A DNA stretch of 64,000 nucleotides, taken from Sanguibacter antarcticus (GTDB lineage: Bacteria; Actinomycetota; Actinomycetes; Actinomycetales; Cellulomonadaceae). Within the stretch, counting starts at the first letter, position 1. Each line of letters opens with the position of its first letter. The position numbers and the translations under genes were made by a program. Shown here in pieces: positions 48,594 through 56,730 of this stretch. A model generated the notes under the pieces. The model made no database searches. It was not told the DNA's origin and was given only the letters and a program-made list of their open reading frames with translations. Location: the NCBI RefSeq assembly GCF_002564005.1, contig NZ_PDJG01000001.1, positions 868,001 to 932,000 of the forward strand, written 5' to 3'.

Positions 48594-49847
48594 TCAGTTC
48601 TCGGTCGTCGTGGACGCGTGCGTGGTCGTGTGCCCGGAGTAGTCCGCGTGGTGCGGGTTCTCCCAGACGACGGTGCCGCCCATGCCGAGCCCGACGCACA
48701 TGGTCGTGAGGCCGTAGCGCACGTCCGGGTTCTCCTCGAACTGGCGGGCGAGCTGCGTCATGAGGCGCACGCCGGACGAGGCGAGCGGGTGCCCGACAGC
48801 GATGGCCCCGCCGTACCTGTTGACGCGGGAGTCGTCGTCCGAGAGCCCGAAGTGGTCGAGGAACGTGAGGACCTGGACGGCGAAGGCCTCGTTGATCTCG
48901 AAGAGCCCGATGTCGTCGATCGTCAGACCTGCGTTCGCCAGCGCACGCTCGGTCGAGGGGATGGGGCCGTAGCCCATGATCTCCGGGTCGACGCCCGCGT
49001 AGGCGAACGAGACGAGGCGCATGCGGGCGGGGAGCCCGAGCTCGTCGACCACGTCACCTGCCGCGAGCAGGCACATCGACGCTCCGTCGGTGAGCGGAGA
49101 GGCGTTCCCCGCGGTGATGCGGCCGCCCGGTCGGAACGGCGTCTTGAGGTTGGCGATGTCGGCCATCGAGGTGCCTGGGCGGGCCAGCTCGTCCGCGGTC
49201 GCCAGACCCCATCCGGCGTCGGACCGGACCGCGATCGGGACGAGGTCGGGGGAGATCTGGCCTGCTGCGACCGCAGCGGCATACTTCGCCTGGCTCGCGA
49301 CGCCGTAGGCGTCGGCGCGCTCCTTCGTCAGGTGCGGGAACCGGTCGTGGAGGTTCTCCGCGGTCGCGCCCATGACCAGCGCCGTGGAGTCGACGAGCTT
49401 CTCCGAGACGAACCGAGGGTTCGGATCGGCGTCGAAGCCCATCGGGTGGTGGCCCATGTGCTCGACGCCGCCGGCGAGGGTGACGTCCTGCTGGCCGAAG
49501 CCGATCGCGGAGGCGGTCGTCGTGACCGCGGTCATCGCACCGGCGCACATGCGGTCGATGGCGAACCCAGGGACGGACTTGGGGAGCCCCGCGAGCACGG
49601 CGACCGAGCGTCCGAGAGTGAGGCCCTGGTCGCCGGACTGCGTCGTCGCGGCGATGGCGACCTCGTCGATCCGTTCGGCGGGGAGCTCGGGGCGGCGCCG
49701 GAGAAGCTCTCGGACGGTCTTGACGGCGAGGTCGTCTGCGCGCGTCGCGGCGTAGAGGCCGTCGGGGCGGGCCTTGCCGAACGGGGTCCTCACCCCTTCG
49801 ACGAAGACGACGTCGCGTACCACGGGACGGTGGGCGGGAGCGGGCAT
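48594..49847 (-). CDS. fadA: Acetyl-CoA acyltransferase (thiolase)
   Basis: The 417-residue thiolase has nucleophile Cys101 (RMCAGAMTA), the His-containing GHPLASSG and the C-terminal CVGLGMGG. It releases acetyl-CoA in the last step of fatty-acid beta-oxidation. ATG 49847 has AGGAG upstream. It is the promoter-proximal gene of the fadA-fadB operon. The 164-bp region before it contains GTAGCCT and a T/A-rich CTTTTTACTGAAACTG stretch that may include the promoter; no clear fatty-acid regulator box was identified. Confidence 0.94.
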   Translation of the reverse strand: MPAPAHRPVVRDVVFVEGVRTPFGKARPDGLYAATRADDLAVKTVRELLRRRPELPAERIDEVAIAATTQSGDQGLTLGRSVAVLAGLPKSVPGFAIDRMCAGAMTAVTTTASAIGFGQQDVTLAGGVEHMGHHPMGFDADPNPRFVSEKLVDSTALVMGATAENLHDRFPHLTKERADAYGVASQAKYAAAVAAGQISPDLVPIAVRSDAGWGLATADELARPGTSMADIANLKTPFRPGGRITAGNASPLTDGASMCLLAAGDVVDELGLPARMRLVSFAYAGVDPEIMGYGPIPSTERALANAGLTIDDIGLFEINEAFAVQVLTFLDHFGLSDDDSRVNRYGGAIAVGHPLASSGVRLMTQLARQFEENPDVRYGLTTMCVGLGMGGTVVWENPHHADYSGHTTTHASTTTEN

Positions 49848-50011
49848 GAAGACTCCTGACTGAAGGACGACTGTGTCCGGGATGCGGGTGGGCCCGTCGG
49901 GCCGAGTTACAGGCTACCGGCAGTTTCAGTAAAAAGCACAGAGCGTTGTCTTCAGGTGTGCAAGGGCTCAGGTCCGGGGGTGGTCCGCCGTCGATGTGGT
50001 AGCGCGCTCGC

Positions 50012-51316
50012 TCAGGCGTGCTCGCCCAGGGCTTCGAAGAGGAGGCCTGCTGTGAGCTCGACCTGCCACGCGCGCGCGCCGCCCTCGCGCAACCGTTCTT
50101 CGACCGCCGCGAGAGTCGTCTCGGCGGGCGGGCGCCAGCAGACCCGTCGGAGCAGGTCTGGCTGGAGAAGGTTCTCCAGCGGAACTGAGTGTGCCTCCGA
50201 CAGCCGGGCCATCCCTGCGCGCGCGTACGCGAGGCGCGCTGCCGCGTCGGGGTCGCGGTCGGCCCACACCTTGGGCGGCGGGGGTGCGTCTGTGCGCGGG
50301 CCCTTGGTGTCCGGGAGCTCGCTCTCCGGGAGGGCGAGCGCGATGTCGATCGCGCGTTGCCACAGTGCCGCACGTCGCCGGGTCGCTGGACCGCCGAACG
50401 CATGGACCCGTGTCAGCTCGCCGACAGACCGTGGCAGCGCGGTCGCCGCAGCGATGATCGCACGGTCCGGCAGGACGCGTCCGGGCGCGATGTCCCGCGA
50501 CTGCCCGAGACGGTCGCGGGCGATCCACAGCTCACGGACGACAGCGAGCATCCGACGGTCGCGCAGACCGTGGACACCGTGCACCCTGCGCCACGGGTCG
50601 ACCCGCGGTGCAGGCGGGGCCATGGTGCGAACGGCCTCGAACTCTTGCTCGGCCCACCCGAGCTTTCCTGCGGCCTCGAGCCGGGCAGCCATGATGTTGC
50701 GCAGCTCGATGAGGACCTCGACGTCGAGCGCCGCATAGCGCAACCACTCGTCGGGCAGCGGCCGGGTCGACCAGTCCACCGCGGAGTGCTCCTTGGCGAG
50801 ACCGAGCCCGAGCAGTTCTGCGACGACCGCCGCGAGCCCCACCCGGTCGAGCCCGAGGAGCCGTGCGCCGAGCTCGGTGTCGAAGACCCGTGACGCGTGC
50901 AGGTTCTGCTCCGCGAGACCAGGTAGGTCTTGGGACGCTGCGTGGAAGATCCACTCGACGCCTTCGAGGGCGTCGGAGACTGTGGAGAGGTCGGGCAGAG
51001 GGACCGGATCGATGAGCACCGTGCCGGTTCCTTCGCGTCGCAGCTGGACGAGGTAGGTCCGCTGCCCGTAGCGATAGCCCGACGCGCGTTCGGCGTCGAC
51101 GGCGACCGGGCCGGTCCCCGCGGAGAGCTGACGGACGGCGCGGGCCAGCTCGGCGTTCGTCGTGAGGACGTCCGGGACACCGTCGGCGGGCTCGGTGAGG
51201 AGCGTGATCTCGAGAGCAGGCGCCTCGGTCTGCTCGGTGGCGTCGTCGGGGTCCGGCGGTCCGGGCACCGTCTCCTCGGGAACGCTGGTGGACGTGGTGT
51301 CAGGTGTGGACGGCAT
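50012..51316 (-). CDS. rnd: Ribonuclease D (HRDC-domain exonuclease)
   Basis: The 434-residue 3'-5' exoribonuclease keeps the DEDDy catalytic residues: VAVDAER (Asp, Glu), HAASQDL (Asp) and YAALDVEVL (Tyr, Asp). HRDC helical domains for RNA binding follow at about 230-310. It trims the 3' ends of tRNA and other small RNAs. It lies four bases downstream of DUF3000, forming one operon. In M. tuberculosis Rv2681 (rnd) adjoins dxs, but here 17 kb of accessory genes separate them. Confidence 0.92.
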   Translation of the reverse strand: MPSTPDTTSTSVPEETVPGPPDPDDATEQTEAPALEITLLTEPADGVPDVLTTNAELARAVRQLSAGTGPVAVDAERASGYRYGQRTYLVQLRREGTGTVLIDPVPLPDLSTVSDALEGVEWIFHAASQDLPGLAEQNLHASRVFDTELGARLLGLDRVGLAAVVAELLGLGLAKEHSAVDWSTRPLPDEWLRYAALDVEVLIELRNIMAARLEAAGKLGWAEQEFEAVRTMAPPAPRVDPWRRVHGVHGLRDRRMLAVVRELWIARDRLGQSRDIAPGRVLPDRAIIAAATALPRSVGELTRVHAFGGPATRRRAALWQRAIDIALALPESELPDTKGPRTDAPPPPKVWADRDPDAAARLAYARAGMARLSEAHSVPLENLLQPDLLRRVCWRPPAETTLAAVEERLREGGARAWQVELTAGLLFEALGEHA

Positions 51317-51320
51317 CAGT

Positions 51321-51944
51321 TCAGGACACTCCCCGCGGAACGCGGTGCGACGGGAACGGCGTGACGCCGTCCGGATAGGTGGGCAGGCCCGTCGTCATGC
51401 ACAGGAGACCTGACCAGGCCGCGAGGTGCGGTCCGAGGTCGAACGGTACGCCGCCGCGAGGCGATGGCTCCGGAGGGGTCCACGAGGCGCGGATCTCGAT
51501 CTCGGTCTCTGGTTCGCGCATGCTCAGCGCCCCGAAACTCTCCGAGACCACCCGGGTCACCGTGCCCCCCTGTGCGTGCGCGCGCGCACCGGAGAGCATG
51601 AAGGACTCCTCGAGCCACGACCACGCGACCTCGGCGAGCAACGGGTCTGCTCCCATCTCGGGATCGAGCGTCGCACGGACGAGCGTCACCAAGCGGTACG
51701 TGCCCTCCCAGACGTCCTGACCTGCCGGGTCGTGGAGCACGATGAAGCGGCCTGAGGCGCTGTGGCCCGATCGTTCGAGCTCGGGGGAGACCATCTCACC
51801 GTTGAGCGCTGCCGAGAACGGAGCGATCTTGCGGGGTGCCGGCACCTCGGTCAGCTGGACCTCGGGTCGCACCCGTGCTGCACGCAGGGAACGCAGCGCG
51901 CTGAGGAAGCCCTCGGGGACGTCTGTCTGGTCGGCCGTGATCAC
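51321..51944 (-). CDS. DUF3000 family protein
   Basis: The 207-residue protein is restricted to Actinobacteria and recognised by PEGFLSALRSLRAARVRPEVQLTEVPAPRKIAPF and the C-terminal FDLGPHLAAWSGLLCMTTGLPTYPDGVTPFP. It is the Rv2680-like partner of rnd, but no function is known to me. No signal peptide or membrane segment is seen. GTG 51944 is fixed by TAGTCT six bases upstream. It is divergent from gndA. Confidence 0.88.
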   Translation of the reverse strand: MITADQTDVPEGFLSALRSLRAARVRPEVQLTEVPAPRKIAPFSAALNGEMVSPELERSGHSASGRFIVLHDPAGQDVWEGTYRLVTLVRATLDPEMGADPLLAEVAWSWLEESFMLSGARAHAQGGTVTRVVSESFGALSMREPETEIEIRASWTPPEPSPRGGVPFDLGPHLAAWSGLLCMTTGLPTYPDGVTPFPSHRVPRGVS

Positions 51945-51950
51945 CAGTGC

Positions 51951-51956
51951 AGACTA
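51951..51956 (-). promoter_or_regulatory. Candidate -10 (TAGTCT), leaderless DUF3000-rnd operon
   Basis: TAGTCT ends exactly six bases before the GTG at 51944. No Shine-Dalgarno sequence is present. Confidence 0.45.
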
Positions 51957-51961
51957 CGGCC

Positions 51962-51986
51962 GCGGTCCGGCATCTGAGCGGACCGC
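51962..51986. promoter_or_regulatory. 8-bp inverted repeat between DUF3000 and gndA
   Basis: GCGGTCCG (51962-51969) and CGGACCGC (51979-51986) are exact inverted copies with nine bases between. They lie just upstream of the DUF3000 -10 candidate and about 110 bp before gndA, so a bound protein could affect both genes. Confidence 0.35.
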
Positions 51987-52092
51987 CGCGCGGACCAGTA
52001 CGTTTCGAGACACTCGCACTATTCTGGGTCCCGTACTGCGCTCGTCCACGCCACCGTCGGCGAGCCGCTCGGCGATCAAGGAGAACCTGCAT

Positions 52093-53529
52093 ATGTCTGC
52101 ACCTGCACAGATCGGTGTGACCGGTCTGGCTGTCATGGGCCGCAACCTCGCCCGGAACTTTGCACGGCACGGCTACACGGTCGCTGTGCACAACCGGTCG
52201 TTCGCGAAGACGGAGTCTCTCGTCGCTGATCACGGTGACGACGGCACGTTCGTCGCGTCGGAGAGCATGGCGGACTTCGTGGCCTCGATCGAGCAGCCTC
52301 GCAAGGTTGTCATCATGGTCAAGGCAGGTGGCCCGACGGACGCGGTCATCGACGAGCTCATCCCTCTTCTCGACGAGGGCGACATCATCATCGACGCAGG
52401 TAACGCGCACTTCCCCGACACCCGTCGGCGTGAAGAGCGGCTCCGGGGACTCGGTCTCCACTTCGTCGGGACCGGCGTCTCCGGCGGTGAAGAAGGCGCA
52501 CTCAACGGCCCGAGCATCATGCCCGGTGGCTCCGAGGAGTCCTACGTGACGCTCGGCCCGATCCTCGAGGACATCTCAGCGAAGGTCGACGGCGTCCCCT
52601 GCTGCACCTACGTGGGTCCCGACGGGGCCGGGCACTTCGTCAAGATGGTGCACAACGGCATCGAGTATGCCGACATGCAGCTCATCGCGGAGGCGTACGA
52701 CCTCCTTAAGCAGGGCCTCGGCGCCACGGCAGCCGAGATCGGCCAGATCTTCGCCGAGTGGAACACCGGCGACCTCGAGTCGTTCCTCATCGAGATCACG
52801 GCAGACCTCCTCCAGCACGTCGACGCCGAGACCGGCTCCGCGTTCGTCGACATCATCCTCGACCAGGCAGAGCAGAAGGGCACCGGCCGGTGGACCGTGC
52901 AGAACGGTCTCGATCTCGGGGTCCCCATCACGGGCATCGCCGAGGCGACCTTCGCGCGAGCCCTGTCCGGGTCAACCCCCCAGCGCACCGCGGCTCGCGG
53001 AGTTCTTCGTGCCGAGGCCGGCACATGGGCCGTCGAAGACCGTGACGCATTCATCGAGGACGTGCGGCTCGCCCTGTACTCCTCGAAGGTGGTCGCCTAC
53101 TCCCAGGGGTTCGACCAGATCGCTGCCGCCTCGGAGGAGTTCGGCTGGAACATCGACCGCGGCGCCATGGCGCGCATCTGGCGGGGTGGCTGCATCATCC
53201 GTGCGCGCTTCCTCAACCGCATCACCGAGGCCTACGAGCGTGACGAGAACCTCTCGCTGCTGCTCGCGGACCCGCACTTCACCGAGTCGGTCGGCAACGG
53301 CGTCTCGGCCTGGCGCCGCGTCGTCTCCTCCGCCGCCCTCAACGGTGTGCCCACGCCGGCCTTCTCGTCGTCGCTCGCGTACTACGACGGGGTGCGCGCC
53401 GAGCGTCTGCCGGCCGCGCTCATCCAGGCGCAGCGAGACTTCTTCGGTGCGCACACCTACCAGCGCGTGGACAAGCCCGGTGTGTTCCACACCGAGTGGT
53501 CCCTCGACCGCACGGAGACTGCCCAGTGA
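52093..53529 (+). CDS. gndA: 6-Phosphogluconate dehydrogenase, decarboxylating (NADP)
   Basis: The 478-residue enzyme of the oxidative pentose-phosphate pathway makes ribulose-5-phosphate, CO2 and NADPH. It has the NADP fold GLAVMGRNLARNFARHG, substrate loop GTGVSGGEEGALNGPSIMPGG, catalytic Lys/Asn region GHFVKMVHNGIEY, and the long C-terminal helical domain. AAGGAGA lies eight bases before the ATG. A D-amino-acid-ligase gene begins within its stop (GTGA). Confidence 0.97.
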   Translation: MSAPAQIGVTGLAVMGRNLARNFARHGYTVAVHNRSFAKTESLVADHGDDGTFVASESMADFVASIEQPRKVVIMVKAGGPTDAVIDELIPLLDEGDIIIDAGNAHFPDTRRREERLRGLGLHFVGTGVSGGEEGALNGPSIMPGGSEESYVTLGPILEDISAKVDGVPCCTYVGPDGAGHFVKMVHNGIEYADMQLIAEAYDLLKQGLGATAAEIGQIFAEWNTGDLESFLIEITADLLQHVDAETGSAFVDIILDQAEQKGTGRWTVQNGLDLGVPITGIAEATFARALSGSTPQRTAARGVLRAEAGTWAVEDRDAFIEDVRLALYSSKVVAYSQGFDQIAAASEEFGWNIDRGAMARIWRGGCIIRARFLNRITEAYERDENLSLLLADPHFTESVGNGVSAWRRVVSSAALNGVPTPAFSSSLAYYDGVRAERLPAALIQAQRDFFGAHTYQRVDKPGVFHTEWSLDRTETAQ

Positions 53530-54809
53530 CGCTGAGCGCTCACCAGCAGGGAGCGAGCCCGGAGGCCGTGAAGCACGAGGACATCCTCCCGGTCCTCCTC
53601 GGCGCCGACATCGGGGTCTACGCGCTCGCACGCGCGTTCCACGAGGAGTACGGGGTCCGGTCCATCGTCATCAGCGGCATCGCTGTCGGGGCCGTCGCTG
53701 ACTCGTCCATCATCGAGAACTCGCTCGTCGACGACAGCCACGACCCTCGTCAGCTCGTCGACCGTGCGCTCGAGGTCGCCAGCAAGAACCCTGGCCGGCG
53801 TCTCGTCCTCTTGGCGAACTCCGACTGGCTCGTCCGCGTCATCGTCCAGAATCGCGTCGAGCTCGAGAAGCACTTCGTCGTGCCTTTCCTCTCCGAGGAG
53901 ATCCTCGACCGCATCTCCGACAAGGCGACCTTCGCGGAGATCTGCGACACGCTCGGGATCAGCGTGCCCCGGACGATCGTCCAGGACTTCGCCGGTGCCG
54001 CCGAGTCTGGATGGGCACCCGTGCCCGTCGACGTCGGGTTCCCGCTCATCGCCAAGGCAGCGAGCAGCGCCGACTACCAGGACGTCGAGTTCGAGGGCAA
54101 GAAGAAGGTCTTCGAGATCGCGACCCAGGCGGAGCTCGACGACCTGTGGGTCTCGTTGCAGGCAGCCGGTTTCCGGGGCAGGTTCGTCGTCCAGGAGCTC
54201 ATCCCGGGCGACGACACCCAGATGCGGTCCATCACCTCGTACGTGGACTCCCGTGGGGAGATCACCCTCCTGTGCTCGGCGCACGTGCTCCTCGAGGAGC
54301 ACACGCCCACCGGGCTCGGCAACCCGGCGGCGATGGTCACCCGGCGGTTCGACGACATGCTCGAGCAGGCGCGGGAGTTCCTCGTCGCGACCGGCTACGT
54401 CGGGTTCGCGAACTTCGACGTCAAGGTGGACCCGCGTGACGGGTCGTTCCGGTTCTTTGAGGTGAACCCGCGCATCGGGCGGAACAACTACTACCTCACC
54501 GCAGCCGGTGCGAACCCCATGAGGTTTCTCGTCGAGGACAGGGTCTACGGACGGTCGGTGAAGCCTGTCGTCGTCGACAACGAGATCCTCTACTCGATCC
54601 TGCCGAACAGGTTGCTCCTGCGGTACGTCGTCGACCCTGCGCTGCGCGCGATGGTCGTTGGCCTCATGAAGTCCGGGAAGGTGGTCCACCCGCTGCGCTA
54701 CAGCGAGGACGCCTCCGTCAAGCGGCGCACGTACGTGTCGCTCGCGCTCCTCAACCAGGTGCGCAAGTTCCGGACGCACTACCCGCGCCTGACGACCACG
54801 GGCTTCTGA
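53526..54809 (+). CDS. ATP-grasp carboxylate-amine ligase, D-aspartate ligase (Asl)-like
   Basis: The 427-residue ATP-grasp enzyme is strongly reminiscent of Enterococcus faecium AslFm: EDILPVLLGADIGVYALARAFHEEYG at the start, VEFEGKKKVFEIAT, VVQELIPGDDTQMRSI, and GFANFDVKVDPRDGSFRFFEVNPRIGR near the metal-binding end. AslFm attaches D-aspartate to the lysine of the peptidoglycan precursor. Cellulomonas relatives have D-Asp or D-Glu in their cross-bridges, so this protein probably adds such a residue; which one is unknown. GTG 53526 overlaps the gndA stop by four bases. A hairpin terminator follows. Confidence 0.8.
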   Translation: MTLSAHQQGASPEAVKHEDILPVLLGADIGVYALARAFHEEYGVRSIVISGIAVGAVADSSIIENSLVDDSHDPRQLVDRALEVASKNPGRRLVLLANSDWLVRVIVQNRVELEKHFVVPFLSEEILDRISDKATFAEICDTLGISVPRTIVQDFAGAAESGWAPVPVDVGFPLIAKAASSADYQDVEFEGKKKVFEIATQAELDDLWVSLQAAGFRGRFVVQELIPGDDTQMRSITSYVDSRGEITLLCSAHVLLEEHTPTGLGNPAAMVTRRFDDMLEQAREFLVATGYVGFANFDVKVDPRDGSFRFFEVNPRIGRNNYYLTAAGANPMRFLVEDRVYGRSVKPVVVDNEILYSILPNRLLLRYVVDPALRAMVVGLMKSGKVVHPLRYSEDASVKRRTYVSLALLNQVRKFRTHYPRLTTTGF

Positions 54810-54823
54810 CGCACGAGACCGCA

Positions 54824-54859
54824 CGAGCCCGGCAGCCGGATCATCGGCTGCCGGGCTCG
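54824..54859. terminator. Bidirectional hairpin terminator after the D-amino-acid ligase
   Basis: A perfect 15-bp stem (CGAGCCCGGCAGCCG, 54824-54838, with 54845-54859) encloses the six-base loop GATCAT. It lies between the ligase gene and the convergent gene ending at 54892 and can serve both strands. Confidence 0.8.
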
Positions 54860-54891
54860 CGTCGTCGAGGCACGATCAGGTGCGGCTCGGC

Positions 54892-55386
54892 TCAGCCGAT
54901 CTCGCTCGTCCGGGTGTACATGTGGAGGACGGGGACGTGGAGCTCGTCGCGCGCACGCGAGGCCCAGTCGCGGCGGAAGGTGTCCTCCAGCGCGTGCGGG
55001 TACGTCACGACGATGATCTCGCGGACGCCCCCGACGGCGACGGCGTTGCGCAAGGCCGGCAGCGGGTCATCCTCGACGACGACACCCGAGGCCGCGCACC
55101 CGACCGTCTGGAACTCGGCGATGCTCAGCGCCAGCTGTTCGCTCGCCTCGGCACGGGCGTCCCGCTCGGTCGGCTCGCCCGCCGTCGCGTCGTCCCACGC
55201 CTGCTTGAACTGTCCGGACGCGAGGTGGTTGAACAGCGAGCCCAAGAGGCTGCGTTCAGTGTCGGCAGGTACGAGCACACGGTAGTCGAGCTCTTCGCCC
55301 GGGTGCAGTCCGACGATGTGCTGCACGTCGAAGTCGTCGAGAGTGTCTTCGGTCAGGACAAGGATGGTCTCGGTCACATCGTTCAC
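54892..55386 (-). CDS. Uncharacterised alpha/beta protein (actinobacterial, USP-like appearance)
   Basis: The 164-residue soluble protein begins TETILVLTEDTLDDFDVQHIVGLH and ends with REIIVVTYPHALEDTFRRDWASRARDELHVPVLHMY, suggesting an alternating beta-alpha fold like universal stress proteins. No ATP-binding GxxG motif is evident, and I do not recognise a named family. The start is set at GTG 55386, which overlaps the RibD-like stop as GTGA; GTG 55377 is also possible. It is the last gene of a coupled trio with SufE and the RibD-like reductase. Confidence 0.7.
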   Translation of the reverse strand: MNDVTETILVLTEDTLDDFDVQHIVGLHPGEELDYRVLVPADTERSLLGSLFNHLASGQFKQAWDDATAGEPTERDARAEASEQLALSIAEFQTVGCAASGVVVEDDPLPALRNAVAVGGVREIIVVTYPHALEDTFRRDWASRARDELHVPVLHMYTRTSEIG

Positions 55387-56210
55387 ACTACCGGCGCGGG
55401 CGTAGTTTGTCGGATGACCCACCGTGCGAGGAGGACGCCGTCTGCGTGGAGCAGGTGGCCGAGGCGGGCCTGGGGGCGACCGGTGAACCCGTCCGCGTTC
55501 ACGACGGGCCGTGCTGCGTCGCCTCCGAGGACGTGCGGGCTCGTCGTCAGGCAGAGGTCGTCGACGAGGTCGGCCTCGAGCATGCTTCCGAGGAGCGTAG
55601 GACCGCCCTCGCAGAGCACTCGGGTGAAGCCTCGCTCGGCGAGGCCCTCGAGTGCTGCGCCGAGGTCGACCTGGTCGTCTCCGCACACGACGACCCGGTC
55701 CGCTGGGACGGTCGTAGGCAGCCTCGTGCGCCCGAGCTCGGACGTGACGACGTACGGGTGCTCGTCGGAGCCGGTGCCGGTCATCGACTCGGGCAGGTGC
55801 CCGCCGCGCGTGACGACGGCAGTCGGCAGGCGGGGCGACCGGCCGGCCGCGGCGCGTGCACCGGCCAGCCCGCGCGGCACAGTCAGCGGCGGGTATCCCT
55901 CGGCCCGTGCAGTACCTGCACCGACGAGGACGATGTCCGACAGGGCCCGCAGCACGCGAAAGACCCGGTAGTCGGCCTGGCTGTTGATCGACCCGGAGCG
56001 TTCGTCCGCACCCCAGGACGCACCGTCGATCGTCGAGATCATCGATGCTCGGACGAACGCGCTCCGTCCTGTCGGCGCGGGCGGGTGCGCGTACAGGGCG
56101 CACAGGGTTGGCTCGTCCGGTGCGTGTGGCAGCCGAGAGCCGGTCGGCGCACCGGCCAGGTCGCTGGACGAGAAGAGCACGTCGACATCTGGGAACGTGC
56201 CTGCTGTCAT
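55383..56210 (-). CDS. RibD C-terminal-domain (pyrimidine reductase-like) protein
   Basis: The 275-residue protein has the dihydrofolate-reductase-like RibD-C fold: RASMISTIDGASWGADERSGSINSQADYRVF, ADIVLVGAGTARAEGYPPL in similar form, and VLCEGGPTLLGSMLEADLVDDLCLT. RibD-C reduces a pyrimidine in riboflavin synthesis with NADPH. Stand-alone copies such as this, away from rib genes, are common in Actinobacteria and their substrates vary. ATG 56210 overlaps the SufE stop (ATGA). Confidence 0.82.
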   Translation of the reverse strand: MTAGTFPDVDVLFSSSDLAGAPTGSRLPHAPDEPTLCALYAHPPAPTGRSAFVRASMISTIDGASWGADERSGSINSQADYRVFRVLRALSDIVLVGAGTARAEGYPPLTVPRGLAGARAAAGRSPRLPTAVVTRGGHLPESMTGTGSDEHPYVVTSELGRTRLPTTVPADRVVVCGDDQVDLGAALEGLAERGFTRVLCEGGPTLLGSMLEADLVDDLCLTTSPHVLGGDAARPVVNADGFTGRPQARLGHLLHADGVLLARWVIRQTTPAPVV

Positions 56211-56692
56211 GGGGCAGGCACCGCAGCGACCGCGTCGCGGACCTGGCGCTGGACCCGTCCGAGCATCGACGACATCCCGGCCAGGCGCAGCGGGCTGATG
56301 AGACCGCCGAAGCCGAGCCGGACCGGGAGGTCGCTGGGCACAGCCAGTACAGCGCCAGCGTCAAGGTCGGCGAGACCTTCTGTGAGGATCCCGGCGAACC
56401 CTCGCGTCGTCGGCGCCTCGTCGGGGGCTGAGTAGTGGACCGTCACCGCGTGCGGGGCGACGGGCGCGACCTCAGCGGCGACGAACACGGGGGACTGGCA
56501 CTCCTGGACGCGCTCCATGAGCGACGTGTCCGACGCATAGGGCTCGGGAACCTCGGCGACCGAGGCTCCCATCTCGACGAGCATCTCGAGCCGCTGAGCG
56601 GGCGCGAGCGCACGGAGCTCCTCGACGAGACCGGCCAGCGCGGCGGGCAGGTCGGCGGCGGGCTGAGACGAAGCAGACGTGGTGATCGACAC
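56207..56692 (-). CDS. sufE: SufE family sulfur-acceptor protein
   Basis: The 161-residue SufE-like protein has the sulfur-carrying Cys65 in RVQECQSPVFV and the conserved FGGLISPLRLAGMSSML segment. SufE accepts persulfide from cysteine desulfurase for iron-sulfur cluster assembly. No suf genes are adjacent. The GTG at 56692 has TAGGCT six bases upstream. It is the first gene of the SufE/RibD-like/unknown operon and is divergent from zapE over only 38 bp. Confidence 0.88.
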   Translation of the reverse strand: MSITTSASSQPAADLPAALAGLVEELRALAPAQRLEMLVEMGASVAEVPEPYASDTSLMERVQECQSPVFVAAEVAPVAPHAVTVHYSAPDEAPTTRGFAGILTEGLADLDAGAVLAVPSDLPVRLGFGGLISPLRLAGMSSMLGRVQRQVRDAVAAVPAP

Positions 56693-56698
56693 AGCACC

Positions 56699-56704
56699 AG
56701 CCTA
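56699..56704 (-). promoter_or_regulatory. Candidate -10 (TAGGCT) for leaderless sufE operon
   Basis: TAGGCT ends six bases before the GTG at 56692. The divergent zapE gene has the same hexamer 12 bp away on the opposite strand, so the two promoters are packed back to back. Confidence 0.45.
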
Positions 56705-56716
56705 GAGGTTCGCCAG

Positions 56717-56722
56717 TAGGCT
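56717..56722 (+). promoter_or_regulatory. Candidate -10 (TAGGCT) for leaderless zapE
   Basis: TAGGCT ends eight bases before the GTG at 56731 and supports that start over an in-frame TTG at 56722. Confidence 0.4.
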
Positions 56723-56730
56723 TGTCCGTC

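Noticed and set aside
46064..48709. An 881-codon plus-strand frame opposite fadB
   Set aside because: Antisense to an intact FadB, crossing the strong terminator at 46381-46421.
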